From JAUASV01 sp047605685 (GTDB lineage: Bacteria > Actinomycetota > Actinomycetes > Actinomycetales > Microbacteriaceae): a stretch of 35,573 nucleotides of DNA. The DNA is taken from positions 1 to 35,573 of the forward strand of contig JASGFF010000025.1 in assembly GCA_047605685.1 (NCBI GenBank). The letters run 5' to 3'. Positions 16,751 through 24,814 of the stretch are shown one piece after another (position 1 is the stretch's first letter; each line of letters starts with the position of its first letter). The notes below the pieces were generated by a model that saw only the letters and a program-made list of their open reading frames with translations, did not search any database and had not been told where the DNA came from. A program made the position numbers and the translations under genes.

Positions 16751-16753
16751 GAT
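16748..16753 (+). promoter_or_regulatory. -10 element of pdxS, overlapping the HIT stop codon
   Basis: TAGGAT begins with the TAG stop of the HIT gene and ends 7 bases before the ATG of pdxS, the same geometry as at thrS. There is no Shine-Dalgarno before this ATG, consistent with a leaderless message. Confidence 0.5.
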
Positions 16754-16760
16754 CGACACC

Positions 16761-17687
16761 ATGACCCTGACCAACGAGGACACAATCACGAGACCCGCCG
16801 AGGGCGCCGAGGTCGGCACGACCCGCGTCAAGCGCGGCCTCGCCGACATGCTCAAGGGCGGCGTCATCATGGACGTCGTCACCGCGGACCAGGCCAAGAT
16901 CGCCGAGGACGCCGGGGCGACCGCCGTCATGGCGCTCGAGCGCGTCCCCGCCGACATCCGCGCCCAGGGCGGCGTCGCCCGGATGAGCGACCCCGACCTG
17001 ATCGACTCGATCGTCGGCTCGGTCTCGATCCCGGTGATGGCGAAGGCGCGCATCGGCCACTTCGTCGAGGCGCAGGTGCTGCAGTCGCTCGGCGTCGACT
17101 ACATCGACGAGTCCGAGGTGCTCTCGCCGGCCGACTACGTCAACCACATCGACAAGTGGGGCTTCACGGTGCCCTTCGTCTGCGGCGCCACGAACCTCGG
17201 CGAGGCGCTGCGGCGCATCGCCGAGGGCGCGGCGATGATCCGCTCCAAGGGCGAGGCCGGCACCGGCGACGTCTCCGAGGCGACCAAGCACATCCGCACG
17301 ATCCGCGGCGAGATCAACGCGCTGCGCTCCAAGAGCAAGGACGAGCTCTACGTCGCCGCGAAGGAGCTGCAGGCGCCCCACGAGCTCGTCGCCGAGGTGG
17401 CCGCGAAGGGCGCGCTGCCGGTCGTGCTGTTCACCGCCGGCGGTGTCGCGACCCCCGCGGACGCCGCGCTCATGATGCAGCTCGGTGCCGACGGCGTCTT
17501 CGTCGGCTCGGGCATCTTCAAGTCCGGCGACCCGGCCCGGCGCGCCGCCGCGATCGTCAAGGCGACCACGTTCCACGACGACCCGGCCGTCATCGCGGAG
17601 GCGTCCCGCGGCCTCGGCGAGGCGATGGTCGGCATCAACGTCGCCGACCTGCCGGCCCCGCACCGGCTCGCCGAGCGCGGCTGGTGA
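16761..17687 (+). CDS. pdxS: Pyridoxal 5'-phosphate synthase, PdxS subunit
   Basis: Synthase subunit of the deoxyxylulose-independent vitamin B6 pathway; it condenses ribose-5-phosphate, glyceraldehyde-3-phosphate and ammonia to PLP. The 308-residue length is normal. Conserved PdxS segments are GLADMLKGGVIMDVV near residue 26, VMALERVPADIRAQGGVARM near 54, IPVMAKARIGHFVEAQ near 90, and GADGVFVGSGIFKSGDP near 236. Both catalytic lysines, in MAKARIG and IRSKGEAGTGDV, are present. ATG at 16761 is preceded by a -10-like TAGGAT rather than a Shine-Dalgarno. pdxT begins in a GTGA overlap with its stop, so the two subunits are made together in the usual equimolar complex. Confidence 0.98.
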   Translation: MTLTNEDTITRPAEGAEVGTTRVKRGLADMLKGGVIMDVVTADQAKIAEDAGATAVMALERVPADIRAQGGVARMSDPDLIDSIVGSVSIPVMAKARIGHFVEAQVLQSLGVDYIDESEVLSPADYVNHIDKWGFTVPFVCGATNLGEALRRIAEGAAMIRSKGEAGTGDVSEATKHIRTIRGEINALRSKSKDELYVAAKELQAPHELVAEVAAKGALPVVLFTAGGVATPADAALMMQLGADGVFVGSGIFKSGDPARRAAAIVKATTFHDDPAVIAEASRGLGEAMVGINVADLPAPHRLAERGW

Positions 17688-18283
17688 CGGGCGGGCGCCC
17701 GCGCGTGGGCGTCCTCGCCCTGCAGGGCGACTTCCGCGAGCACCTCGCCGTGCTCCGCGATCTCGGCGCGGACGCCGTGCCGGTGCGTCGCGAGCGCGAG
17801 CTCGACTCGGTGAGCGGCCTCGTCATCCCCGGCGGCGAGTCGAGCGTCATGGACAAGCTCGCGCGCGCCTTCGGGCTCGTCGAGCCGGTGCGGGCGCGCA
17901 TCGCCGCCGGGATGCCGGTCTACGGCACCTGCGCGGGGCTCATCATGCTCGCCGACACCGTGCTCGACGCCATCGAGGGCCAGCAGAGCCTCGGCGGCCT
18001 CGACGTGGCCGTGCGTCGCAACGCCTTCGGCTCGCAGCTCGACTCCTTCGAGGCCGATCTGCCGGTGCCCGCCTTCGGCGGGCCGCCGACGCACGCCGTG
18101 TTCATCCGCGCCCCGATCGTGGAGTCGGCCGGGCCCGCCGTCGAGCCGCTCGTCACGCTCCCGGACGGGCGCATGGTGGCCGTCGAGCAGGGCGGCCTCA
18201 TCGGCACCTCGTTCCACCCGGAGATCGCCGACGACCTGCGCTTCCACGACCACTTCCTGCAGAAGGCGCGCGCCGCCGGCTGA
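17684..18283 (+). CDS. pdxT: Pyridoxal 5'-phosphate synthase glutaminase, PdxT subunit
   Basis: Class I glutamine amidotransferase that releases ammonia from glutamine and channels it to PdxS. The protein has 199 residues. Signatures: VGVLALQGDFREH at the N-terminus, IPGGESSVMDKL near residue 47, the nucleophile cysteine in YGTCAGLIML near 82, and the His-Glu pair in GTSFHPEIADD near 178. The GTG start at 17684 overlaps the pdxS stop as GTGA; the frame is open upstream only as a shadow of pdxS. A short inverted repeat lies 13 bases after its stop, before yebC. Confidence 0.97.
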   Translation: MTGGRPRVGVLALQGDFREHLAVLRDLGADAVPVRRERELDSVSGLVIPGGESSVMDKLARAFGLVEPVRARIAAGMPVYGTCAGLIMLADTVLDAIEGQQSLGGLDVAVRRNAFGSQLDSFEADLPVPAFGGPPTHAVFIRAPIVESAGPAVEPLVTLPDGRMVAVEQGGLIGTSFHPEIADDLRFHDHFLQKARAAG

Positions 18284-18295
18284 GCCCCGGCACCG

Positions 18296-18311
18296 GGCCC
18301 GGCGTCGGGCC
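18296..18311 (+). terminator. Possible short hairpin after pdxT
   Basis: GGCCCG (18296-18301) pairs with CGGGCC (18306-18311) around a 4-base loop, just after pdxT and before the yebC promoter box. The stem is short and lacks a T-run, so its role as a terminator is uncertain. Confidence 0.25.
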
Positions 18312-18327
18312 GCCGGGCGCGCGCCGG

Positions 18328-18333
18328 TACCAT
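18328..18333 (+). promoter_or_regulatory. -10-like element of yebC
   Basis: TACCAT ends 7 bases before the ATG at 18341. This matches the geometry seen at thrS, pdxS and ruvC and favours 18341 over the in-frame ATG at 18332 as the yebC start. Confidence 0.4.
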
Positions 18334-18340
18334 GAAGGCC

Positions 18341-19102
18341 ATGTCAGGCCACAGCAAGTGGGCGACGACGAAGCACAAGAAGGCCGTCATCGACGCGCGC
18401 CGTGCCAAGTCCTTCGCCAAGCTCATCAAGAACATCGAGGTCGCCGCGAAGATCGGCGGGGCCGACCTCTCCGGCAACCCGACGCTCGTCGACGCCGTGC
18501 AGAAGGCCAAGAAGACCTCGGTGCCCAACGACAACATCGACCGTGCCATCAAGCGCGGGGCCGGCCTCACCGGCGAGACGATCGACTACCAGACGATCAT
18601 GTACGAGGGCTACGGCCCGAGCGGCGTCGCACTGCTCATCGAGTGCCTCACCGACAACAAGAACCGCGCCGCCGCCGAGGTGCGCACGGCGATGACGCGC
18701 AACGGCGGCACCATGGCCGACCCCGGCAGCGTCGCCTACAACTTCACCCGCAAGGGCGTCATCTCCATCACGAAGGAGGACGGCCTGGACGAGGACGCCG
18801 TGCTCGAGGCGGTGCTCGATGCGGGCGCCGAGGAGGTCAAGGACCGCGGCGCCGGCTTCGAGGTGATCACCGACACGGCGCACCTCGTCGAGGCCCGCCA
18901 GGCGCTGCAGGCCGCCGGAATCGACTACGACTCCTCGGAGGCGGAGTTCGTGCCGAACCTCACGATCGAGGTCGACGCCGAGACCGCCCGCCGGGTGCTG
19001 CGCCTGATCGACGCCCTCGAGGACAGCGACGACGTGCAGAACGTGTTCGCCAACTACGAGATCCCGGCCGAGGTGCAGGCCGAGCTCGAGGCGGACGAGT
19101 AG
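18341..19102 (+). CDS. YebC/PmpR family DNA-binding / translation-associated regulator
   Basis: A 253-residue protein of the YebC/TACO1 family, three-domain alpha/beta proteins linked to transcriptional control and, for some members, to translation through difficult sequences. The canonical start MSGHSKWATTKHKKAVIDAR is present; an in-frame ATG 9 bases upstream would add MKA and is less likely. Further conserved parts are PNDNIDRAIKRGAG near residue 64, YEGYGPSGVALLIECLTDN near 88, and NGGTMADPGSVAYNF near 123. It lies between pdxT and ruvC, the usual yebC-ruvCAB neighbourhood in bacteria. A -10-like TACCAT directly before the start suggests its own leaderless promoter. Confidence 0.96.
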   Translation: MSGHSKWATTKHKKAVIDARRAKSFAKLIKNIEVAAKIGGADLSGNPTLVDAVQKAKKTSVPNDNIDRAIKRGAGLTGETIDYQTIMYEGYGPSGVALLIECLTDNKNRAAAEVRTAMTRNGGTMADPGSVAYNFTRKGVISITKEDGLDEDAVLEAVLDAGAEEVKDRGAGFEVITDTAHLVEARQALQAAGIDYDSSEAEFVPNLTIEVDAETARRVLRLIDALEDSDDVQNVFANYEIPAEVQAELEADE

Positions 19103-19173
19103 GGGGATCCCCGGCGGACGACCGGATCCGGCGCCGCGCCCGGCGCACTCGAACAGATGTGCGATAGGCCCGC

Positions 19174-19179
19174 TAGGCT
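19174..19179 (+). promoter_or_regulatory. -10 element of ruvC
   Basis: TAGGCT ends 7 bases before the GTG at 19187. This supports that GTG, rather than an ATG at 19157, as the ruvC start and suggests a leaderless mRNA. Confidence 0.5.
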
Positions 19180-19186
19180 CGGCGCC

Positions 19187-19771
19187 GTGCGCATCCTCGG
19201 CATCGACCCCGGCCTGACCCGGTGCGGCCTCGGCGTCGTCGACGTGCGGCCCGACCGCCGGGCGCGGCTCGTGCACGCCGGTGTCATCCGCACCCCCGCC
19301 GGTATGCCGCTCGCCGAGCGTCTGCTCGCGATCGGCTCGGGCCTCGGCGACGCCCTCGACGAGCACCGGCCGGCGGCCGTCGCGATCGAGCGGATGTTCG
19401 CCCAGCACAACCTGCGCACGGTGATGGGCACGGCCCAGGCGAGCGGCGTGGCGATGCTCGCCGCCGCCGAGCGCGGCCTGCCCGTCGCGCTGCACACCCC
19501 GAGCGAGGTCAAGGCCGCCGTCACCGGCTACGGCTCGGCCGACAAGCGCCAGGTCGGCGCCATGGTCGCGCGCATCCTCGGCCTCGACGCGGCGCCCCGG
19601 CCGGCCGACGCCGCCGACGCCCTCGCCCTCGCGCTGTGCAGCGCCTGGCGCGGCGCGGCGCCCGAGACGACCGCCGCCTCCGCCCTCACCCCCGCGCAGC
19701 GGGCCTGGCGCCTGGCCGAGCGCTCGGGCGCGACTCGCACGGCGGGCGCCGCCCGTAGGGTGGGCGCATGA
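19187..19771 (+). CDS. ruvC: Holliday junction endodeoxyribonuclease RuvC
   Basis: Dimeric resolvase that cuts four-way DNA junctions after RuvAB branch migration; 194 residues. Catalytic acidic residues are visible in RILGIDPGLTRCG (first Asp), VAIERMFAQHN (Glu) and RPADAADALALALC (Asp pair). SEVKAAVTGYGSADKRQVG is the typical basic DNA-contact segment. The GTG at 19187 gives the canonical VRILGIDPG start; an ATG at 19157 would add ten residues unlike the family. The C-terminal 30 residues are alanine- and arginine-rich and poorly conserved. The stop overlaps ruvA as ATGA. Confidence 0.97.
   Translation: MRILGIDPGLTRCGLGVVDVRPDRRARLVHAGVIRTPAGMPLAERLLAIGSGLGDALDEHRPAAVAIERMFAQHNLRTVMGTAQASGVAMLAAAERGLPVALHTPSEVKAAVTGYGSADKRQVGAMVARILGLDAAPRPADAADALALALCSAWRGAAPETTAASALTPAQRAWRLAERSGATRTAGAARRVGA
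19756..19761 (+). promoter_or_regulatory. -10-like element before ruvA
   Basis: TAGGGT lies inside the end of ruvC and ends 6 bases before the ruvA ATG. ruvA is also coupled to ruvC by an ATGA overlap, so this may be a secondary internal promoter. Confidence 0.35.
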
Positions 19772-20388
19772 TCTCCTCGCTGCGCGGCACGGTGCTCAGC
19801 GCCATCGGCTCGAGCGTCGTGATCGAGGTCGGCGGCGTCGGCTTCGCCGTGCAGGTCACCGGGGCGCACGCCCTCGCGCTGCGTGCCGGGGCCGAGGCGC
19901 TCGTGCACACGGTGCTCGTCGTGCGCGAGGACGAGCTGAGCCTGTTCGGCTTCGCCACCGCCGAGGAGCTCGCGGTCTTCGAGCTGCTGCGCAGCGTCAC
20001 CGGCGTCGGCCCGAAGAGCGCCCTCGGCGTGCTCGCGGCGATGACCCCCGACGAGGTGGCGCAGGCGATCGCCGTCGAGGACGACGCCGCGTTCCGGAGG
20101 GTGTCCGGCATCGGCCCGAAGACCGCGAAGCTCATCGTGGTCTCCCTCGCCGGCCGGCTCGTGGCCAGCGCGGGGCCCGCGACCGCCGCATCCCTCGCCC
20201 CCGCCGTCTCCGACGACGTGGTGACCGCGCTCGTCGGCCTCGGCTGGCCCGAGAAGGCCGCGGCCCAGGCGGTCGCGGAGGCGATCGAGGCGGCCGGTCC
20301 GCGCGACGCCGCCTCGGTTCCGGCGCTGCTGCGCCGCGCGCTCGCACTGCTCGGCCCCGCCCCGGCGCGCGCGGGGGCGCGTCCGTGA
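19768..20388 (+). CDS. ruvA: Holliday junction branch-migration protein RuvA
   Basis: Tetrameric junction-binding subunit that loads RuvB, 206 residues. The N-terminal OB-fold starts MISSLRGTVLSAIGSSVVIE. Two helix-hairpin-helix motifs follow: LRSVTGVGPKSALGVLA near residue 75 and VSGIGPKTAKLIVVSLAGRL near 112. The C-terminal RuvB-binding domain includes DDVVTALVGLGWPEKAAAQ near 151. It starts in an ATGA overlap with ruvC and ends in a GTGA overlap with ruvB, so ruvCAB is one coupled operon. Confidence 0.97.
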   Translation: MISSLRGTVLSAIGSSVVIEVGGVGFAVQVTGAHALALRAGAEALVHTVLVVREDELSLFGFATAEELAVFELLRSVTGVGPKSALGVLAAMTPDEVAQAIAVEDDAAFRRVSGIGPKTAKLIVVSLAGRLVASAGPATAASLAPAVSDDVVTALVGLGWPEKAAAQAVAEAIEAAGPRDAASVPALLRRALALLGPAPARAGARP

Positions 20389-21410
20389 GCGAGCACGAGC
20401 TGGTCAGCCCGGCCGCCGAGTCGGAGGCGGAGCTCGCCTTCGAGGGCGCGCTGCGGCCGACGAGCCTCGCCGAGTTCGTCGGCCAGGCCCGCGCGCGCGG
20501 GCAGCTGCAGCTGCTGCTCGACGCCGCCCGGCTGCAGCAGCGCACCCCCGACCACATCCTGCTCGCCGGCCCGCCCGGGCTCGGCAAGACCACGCTCGCC
20601 ATGATCGTCGCCCACGAGAGCGGGACGCCGCTGCGGATGTCGAGCGGGCCGGCCATCCAGCACGCCGGCGACCTGGCCGCGCTGCTGTCCAGCCTCGTGC
20701 CCGGCGAGATCCTGTTCATCGACGAGATCCACCGGATGGCCCGCTCCGCCGAGGAGATGCTCTACCTCGCCATGGAGGACTTCCGCATCGACATCATGGT
20801 CGGCAAGGGCGCCGGGGCCACCTCGGTGCCGCTCGACCTGGCGCCGTTCACCCTCGTCGGCGCCACCACCCGCTCTGGCCTGCTGCCGAACCCGCTGCGC
20901 GACCGCTTCGGCTTCACCGCCCACCTGGAGTTCTACGACGACACGGAGCTGCGCCTGGTGCTCGAGCGGGCCAGCGCGCTGCTCGGGCTCACGATCGACC
21001 GGGGCGCGCTCGGCGAGATCGCCCGGCGCAGTCGCGGCACCCCGCGCATCGCCAACCGGCTGCTGCGCCGGGTGCGCGACTACGCGCTCGTGCACGGGGT
21101 CACCGGCGTCGACGCGGTGCACGCCGCCCTCGAGCTGTACGACGTCGACGAGCTCGGCCTCGACCGGCTCGACCGCGCCGTGCTGCGCTGCGTGCTCGAG
21201 CGCTTCGACGGCGGACCGGTGGGGCTCGGCACGCTCGCCGTCTCGGTGGGGGAGGAGGCCGACACGATCGAGAGCGTCGTCGAGCCGTTCCTGGTGCGCA
21301 TCGGCATGCTCACCCGCACCCCGCGCGGCCGGGTCGCCACCGGGACGGCCTGGCGCCACCTCGGTGTGCAACGGCCGGCGGAGGGGACCCTCTTCGACGA
21401 TCGGCTATGA
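20385..21410 (+). CDS. ruvB: Holliday junction DNA helicase RuvB
   Basis: Hexameric AAA+ motor for branch migration; 341 residues, normal length. ATP-binding motifs: LAGPPGLGKTTLAMIVAHE (Walker A near residue 65), ILFIDEIHRM (Walker B near 109), GATTRSGLLPNPLRDRFGF (sensor I and arginine region near 163), and RRSRGTPRIANRLLRRVRDY (sensor II near 211). The C-terminal winged-helix domain contains the PFLVRIGMLTRTPRGRVAT segment. GTG start overlaps the ruvA stop. Its last bases overlap the TATGAT box before yajC. Confidence 0.98.
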   Translation: MSEHELVSPAAESEAELAFEGALRPTSLAEFVGQARARGQLQLLLDAARLQQRTPDHILLAGPPGLGKTTLAMIVAHESGTPLRMSSGPAIQHAGDLAALLSSLVPGEILFIDEIHRMARSAEEMLYLAMEDFRIDIMVGKGAGATSVPLDLAPFTLVGATTRSGLLPNPLRDRFGFTAHLEFYDDTELRLVLERASALLGLTIDRGALGEIARRSRGTPRIANRLLRRVRDYALVHGVTGVDAVHAALELYDVDELGLDRLDRAVLRCVLERFDGGPVGLGTLAVSVGEEADTIESVVEPFLVRIGMLTRTPRGRVATGTAWRHLGVQRPAEGTLFDDRL

Positions 21411-21411
21411 T
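21406..21411 (+). promoter_or_regulatory. -10 element for yajC-secD-secF
   Basis: TATGAT, close to the TATAAT consensus, lies at the end of ruvB. It would give a leader of about 65 bases before the yajC GTG, with the ribosome-binding GAGAGG at 21468-21473. The -35 region is not convincing. Confidence 0.45.
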
Positions 21412-21480
21412 CCCAGATGGCCCTCAGGCGCTCTCGTCCAGAGTCGCGCGGCCCCCACGTCTTTTCCGAGAGGTACACCT

Positions 21481-21942
21481 GTGGATGCAACCACGATCGT
21501 CATGCTCGTCGTCCTGGCGGTGCTCGTCTTCTTCATGTGGCGCTCCAGCCGCAAACGGAAGCAGCAGGCCGAGGACCTCGCGCTGAAGATGGTGCCCGGT
21601 GCCGAGGTGATGACCAACTACGGCCTCTACGGCACGATCGTCGCGATCGACGAGACCGCCAACACGGCACAGCTCGAGATCGCCCCCGGCGTGGTCATCA
21701 CCACCCACCGGCAGACGCTGTCGAAGACGGTCGGCGGCGAGGGCGTCGAGGACGGTGCCCCGCGCAGCGTCGAGGAGGCCATGGAGATCGCGAACCGCGA
21801 GGCCGCGGAGCGCGAGGCCGCGGAGCAGGAGGCTCTCGCGACGAAGGTCGACGAGGACGTCGCCCCCGAGTTCGGCGAACGCGTCCCCGAGTCGAAGAAG
21901 CCGGCTCGTCGCACGCGCAAGCCGACCGGCGACGCGTCCTGA
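21481..21942 (+). CDS. yajC: Preprotein translocase accessory subunit YajC
   Basis: Small single-pass membrane protein of the SecDF-YajC complex, 153 residues. The transmembrane segment TIVMLVVLAVLVFFMW is at residues 5-20, followed by the basic RSSRKRKQQAED cytoplasmic start. The conserved VPGAEVMTNYGLYGTIVAIDE segment lies near 39-59, and TTHRQTLSKTV ends the conserved core. The remaining C-terminal tail is charged, with repeated EAAEREAAEQEA, and is typical of actinobacterial forms. GTG at 21481 is chosen for its GAGAGG site 7 bases upstream and the absence of a hydrophobic start further up. It is followed by secD after 73 bases. Confidence 0.93.
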   Translation: MDATTIVMLVVLAVLVFFMWRSSRKRKQQAEDLALKMVPGAEVMTNYGLYGTIVAIDETANTAQLEIAPGVVITTHRQTLSKTVGGEGVEDGAPRSVEEAMEIANREAAEREAAEQEALATKVDEDVAPEFGERVPESKKPARRTRKPTGDAS

Positions 21943-22015
21943 CGATCGCACACCCGTCCGTTCGGCGATCGCGTCCCGCGACCGTCGAGTCATGAGTCGA
22001 GAAAGCTGAGTCACG

Positions 22016-23761
22016 GTGGCACGTCCCGCTCCGGTCAAGAGGAGCACGCCGGTCAGGCGCGCGACCCGTTCCCTCGTCTGGCTGCTTGTCCTCATCGGCG
22101 TCCTCGCCGCCGTGAACGCCTACGGCGTGCTCGTGCCCAAGGAGTCGACCTGGCTGCCCCAGCTGGCCCTCGACCTCGAGGGCGGCACCGAGGTGATCCT
22201 GCAGCCCGAGGTGGAGAGCGGCACCGAGGTCTCCAGCGAGCAGCTCGAGCAGGCCGTCGCGATCATCCGCCAGCGCGTCGACGCCTCCGGCGTCTCGGAG
22301 GCGGAGATCAACGTCTCCGGCAGCAACATCGTGGTCTCGCTGCCGGGCACCCCCGACGAGGCGACGCTGGACAGCATCGAGGCGAGTGCGAAGCTCGAGT
22401 TCCGCGCCGTGCTGCTGACCGACTCCGCCTCGACGAGCTCGGTCAGCGACGACACGAGCACGGCCACGGCCACCCCGGTGCCCACCGACCTGTCCACCGT
22501 GCCCACCGCGACGCCGACGGACGCGAGCGACCCCTCCTGGGTGACCGAGGCGCTGCAGTACGAGTACGACAACCTGGACTGCTCGACGCTCGACACGGTG
22601 GCGCTCAACAGCGCCTCCGAGGACGAGCCCATCGTCACCTGCGACTCGGACGGCGAGTACAAGTACGTGCTCGGCCCCATGGAGGTCTCCGGCGAGGACA
22701 TCTCCGACGCCTCGGCGGGCGTCATCACCACCAGCGCGGGTGCGAGCACCGGCCAGTGGGCCGTCAACCTCTCCTTCGACGCGGAGGGCACCGAGGAGTT
22801 CGCCGCCGTCACCACCCGGCTGTACAGCTACTACGGCACGGATGACACCCGCAACCGCTTCGCGATCGTGCTCGACGGCAAGGTCATCGAGGCGCCCTCC
22901 ACGGAGGCCGCGATCACCGACGGCGAGGCGCAGATCAGCGGCTCTTTCACCGAAGACAGCGCGAAGGCGCTCGCCGACCAGCTCAAGTACGGCGCACTGC
23001 CGATCAGCTTCACGGTGCTGAGCCAGGACACCATCACCGCGACGCTCGGCACCACCCAGCTCAAGAGCGGCCTCATCGCCGGCCTCATCGGCCTGCTCCT
23101 CGTGGTGATCTACTCGCTGTTCCAGTACCGGCTGCTCGGCACCGTGACGATCGCCTCGCTCGTCGTCGTCGCCGTGATCACCTACCTCGTCGTCCTGATC
23201 CTCGGCTGGCGGCAGGGCTACCGGCTGTCCCTCGCCGGCGTCGCCGGCCTCATCGTGTCGATCGGATTGACGGCGGACTCGTTCATCGTCTACTTCGAGC
23301 GAATACGCGACGAGCTGCGCGACGGCAAGGCCCTCGTCGGGGCCGTCGAGGCCGGCTGGAAGCGCGCGCTGCGCACGATCTTCGCCGCCAAGAGCGTCAA
23401 CCTGCTCTCGGCCGTCATCCTGTTCGTGCTCGCCGTCGGCAACGTCAGGGGCTTCGCCCTCACGCTCGGCGTCACGACCGTCATCGATGTGCTCGTCGTC
23501 GTGCTGTTCACGCACCCGATGCTGCAGCTGCTCTCCGCCACGAGGTTCTTCTCCAGCGGGCATCCGATCACCGGCCTCGACCCGAACGCCCTCGGCGCCG
23601 TCTACCGCGGCCGCGCCCAGTTCCGCGCCCCGGTCGAGGCGCGCACCGGCGCCACCCGCGAGGCGGCACGCCGCCAGACCATCGCCGAGCGCAAGGCCGC
23701 CTCCGGGGCGGCATCCCCTGGGCCGGACGCCTCCGGGTCGACCGAGGGGAAGGACTCCTGA
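22016..23761 (+). CDS. secD: Protein translocase subunit SecD
   Basis: RND-type membrane protein that uses the proton gradient to help complete Sec-dependent export; 581 residues. One N-terminal transmembrane helix (LVWLLVLIGVLAAVNAYGV, about 20-38) precedes LDLEGGTEVIL near 52-62, the SecD signature. The large extracytoplasmic domain contains IIRQRVDASGVSEAEI near 84 and a low-complexity Ser/Thr/Pro/Asp insert near 138-174. Five C-terminal helices include GLIVSIGLTADSFIVYFERI near 413-430 with the conserved aspartate. The GTG at 22016 follows the purine-rich GAAAGCTGAG. The stop overlaps the secF ATG by one base. Confidence 0.97.
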   Translation: MARPAPVKRSTPVRRATRSLVWLLVLIGVLAAVNAYGVLVPKESTWLPQLALDLEGGTEVILQPEVESGTEVSSEQLEQAVAIIRQRVDASGVSEAEINVSGSNIVVSLPGTPDEATLDSIEASAKLEFRAVLLTDSASTSSVSDDTSTATATPVPTDLSTVPTATPTDASDPSWVTEALQYEYDNLDCSTLDTVALNSASEDEPIVTCDSDGEYKYVLGPMEVSGEDISDASAGVITTSAGASTGQWAVNLSFDAEGTEEFAAVTTRLYSYYGTDDTRNRFAIVLDGKVIEAPSTEAAITDGEAQISGSFTEDSAKALADQLKYGALPISFTVLSQDTITATLGTTQLKSGLIAGLIGLLLVVIYSLFQYRLLGTVTIASLVVVAVITYLVVLILGWRQGYRLSLAGVAGLIVSIGLTADSFIVYFERIRDELRDGKALVGAVEAGWKRALRTIFAAKSVNLLSAVILFVLAVGNVRGFALTLGVTTVIDVLVVVLFTHPMLQLLSATRFFSSGHPITGLDPNALGAVYRGRAQFRAPVEARTGATREAARRQTIAERKAASGAASPGPDASGSTEGKDS

Positions 23762-24759
23762 TGGCCAGCTTCGCCAAGTTCGGCAACGACCTGTACACCG
23801 GCGCCCGGTCCTACAACTTCGTCGGCAACCGCCGCTGGTGGTACCTCATCGCCGGCGTGCTGATGGCGCTCAGCGTGATCCTGCCGGTGCTCCGCGGCGG
23901 CTTCGTGTTCGGCATCGAGTTCGTCGGCGGCTCGCAGTTCCAGATCAGCGGCGCATCCTCGGTGGACCAGGACCTCGCCATCGACACCGTGCACTCGATC
24001 GTGCCGGACACCACGGTCAAGGTCACCCAGGTCGGCAGCGACGGCCTGCGCGTGCAGACCGAGACCCTCGACTCCGACGAGGTGTCCGACGAGGTCAAGG
24101 CGGCGCTCGAGGAGGCGTTCGACACCGACGACGTGACGGCCTCGTTCATCGGGCCGATCTGGGGCGCGGACATCACGGAAGCCGCGATCCGGGCGCTCGT
24201 GGTGTTCATCCTGTTCGCGGCCGTGCTCATGGCGCTGTACTTCCGCACCTGGAAGATGTCGCTCGCCGCGATCATCTCGCTGCTGCACGACATCGTCATC
24301 ACGATCGGCGTATACGGCGCCTTCGGCTTCGAGATCACGCCCTCGGCCGTCATCGGCTTCCTGACGATCCTCGGCTACTCGCTGTACGACACCGTCGTGG
24401 TGTTCGACAAGATCCGCGAGAACACCTCCGAGGACGGTCCGGGCGCCAGCCGGACGTTCGGCGAGTCCGTCAACCTCGCCGTCAACCAGACCCTGGTGCG
24501 CTCGATCAACACCGGTGTCGTCGCCGCGCTGCCGGTCGGCTCGATCCTGTTCATCGGGGCCGCCATCCTCGGCGCCGGCACGCTGCGCGACATCGCGCTC
24601 TCGCTGTTCGTCGGCATCGTCATCGGCACCTACTCGACGATCTTCATCGCCGCCCCGGTCTACGCGCACCTGCGCGAGGGCGAGGCCGGCATCCGCAAGC
24701 GCACCGAGCGGCTGCTGCAGCAGCGCCGGAACGCCGCCGTGCGGGCCGTCGCGGACTGA
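23761..24759 (+). CDS. secF: Protein translocase subunit SecF
   Basis: Partner of SecD in the export complex, 332 residues. Signature segments are FGIEFVGGSQFQI near residues 50-62 and GFLTILGYSLYDTVVVFDKI near 199-218 with the conserved aspartate. About six transmembrane helices are visible, starting with WWYLIAGVLMALSVILPVL. The C-terminal tail (IRKRTERLLQQRRNA) is basic and cytoplasmic. The ATG shares one base with the secD stop, so the two subunits are translated together. relA starts 55 bases later. Confidence 0.97.
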   Translation: MASFAKFGNDLYTGARSYNFVGNRRWWYLIAGVLMALSVILPVLRGGFVFGIEFVGGSQFQISGASSVDQDLAIDTVHSIVPDTTVKVTQVGSDGLRVQTETLDSDEVSDEVKAALEEAFDTDDVTASFIGPIWGADITEAAIRALVVFILFAAVLMALYFRTWKMSLAAIISLLHDIVITIGVYGAFGFEITPSAVIGFLTILGYSLYDTVVVFDKIRENTSEDGPGASRTFGESVNLAVNQTLVRSINTGVVAALPVGSILFIGAAILGAGTLRDIALSLFVGIVIGTYSTIFIAAPVYAHLREGEAGIRKRTERLLQQRRNAAVRAVAD

Positions 24760-24792
24760 TCGCCGCCGTCTGCGACCGCGCAGCGCCTCCCG

Positions 24793-24798
24793 TAGACT
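24793..24798 (+). promoter_or_regulatory. -10 element of relA
   Basis: TAGACT lies 16 bases before the ATG at 24815, in the 55-base gap after secF. It would yield a very short leader containing a G-rich GCAGGGGG. Confidence 0.4.
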
Positions 24799-24814
24799 GC
24801 CCGCAGGGGGCCGG

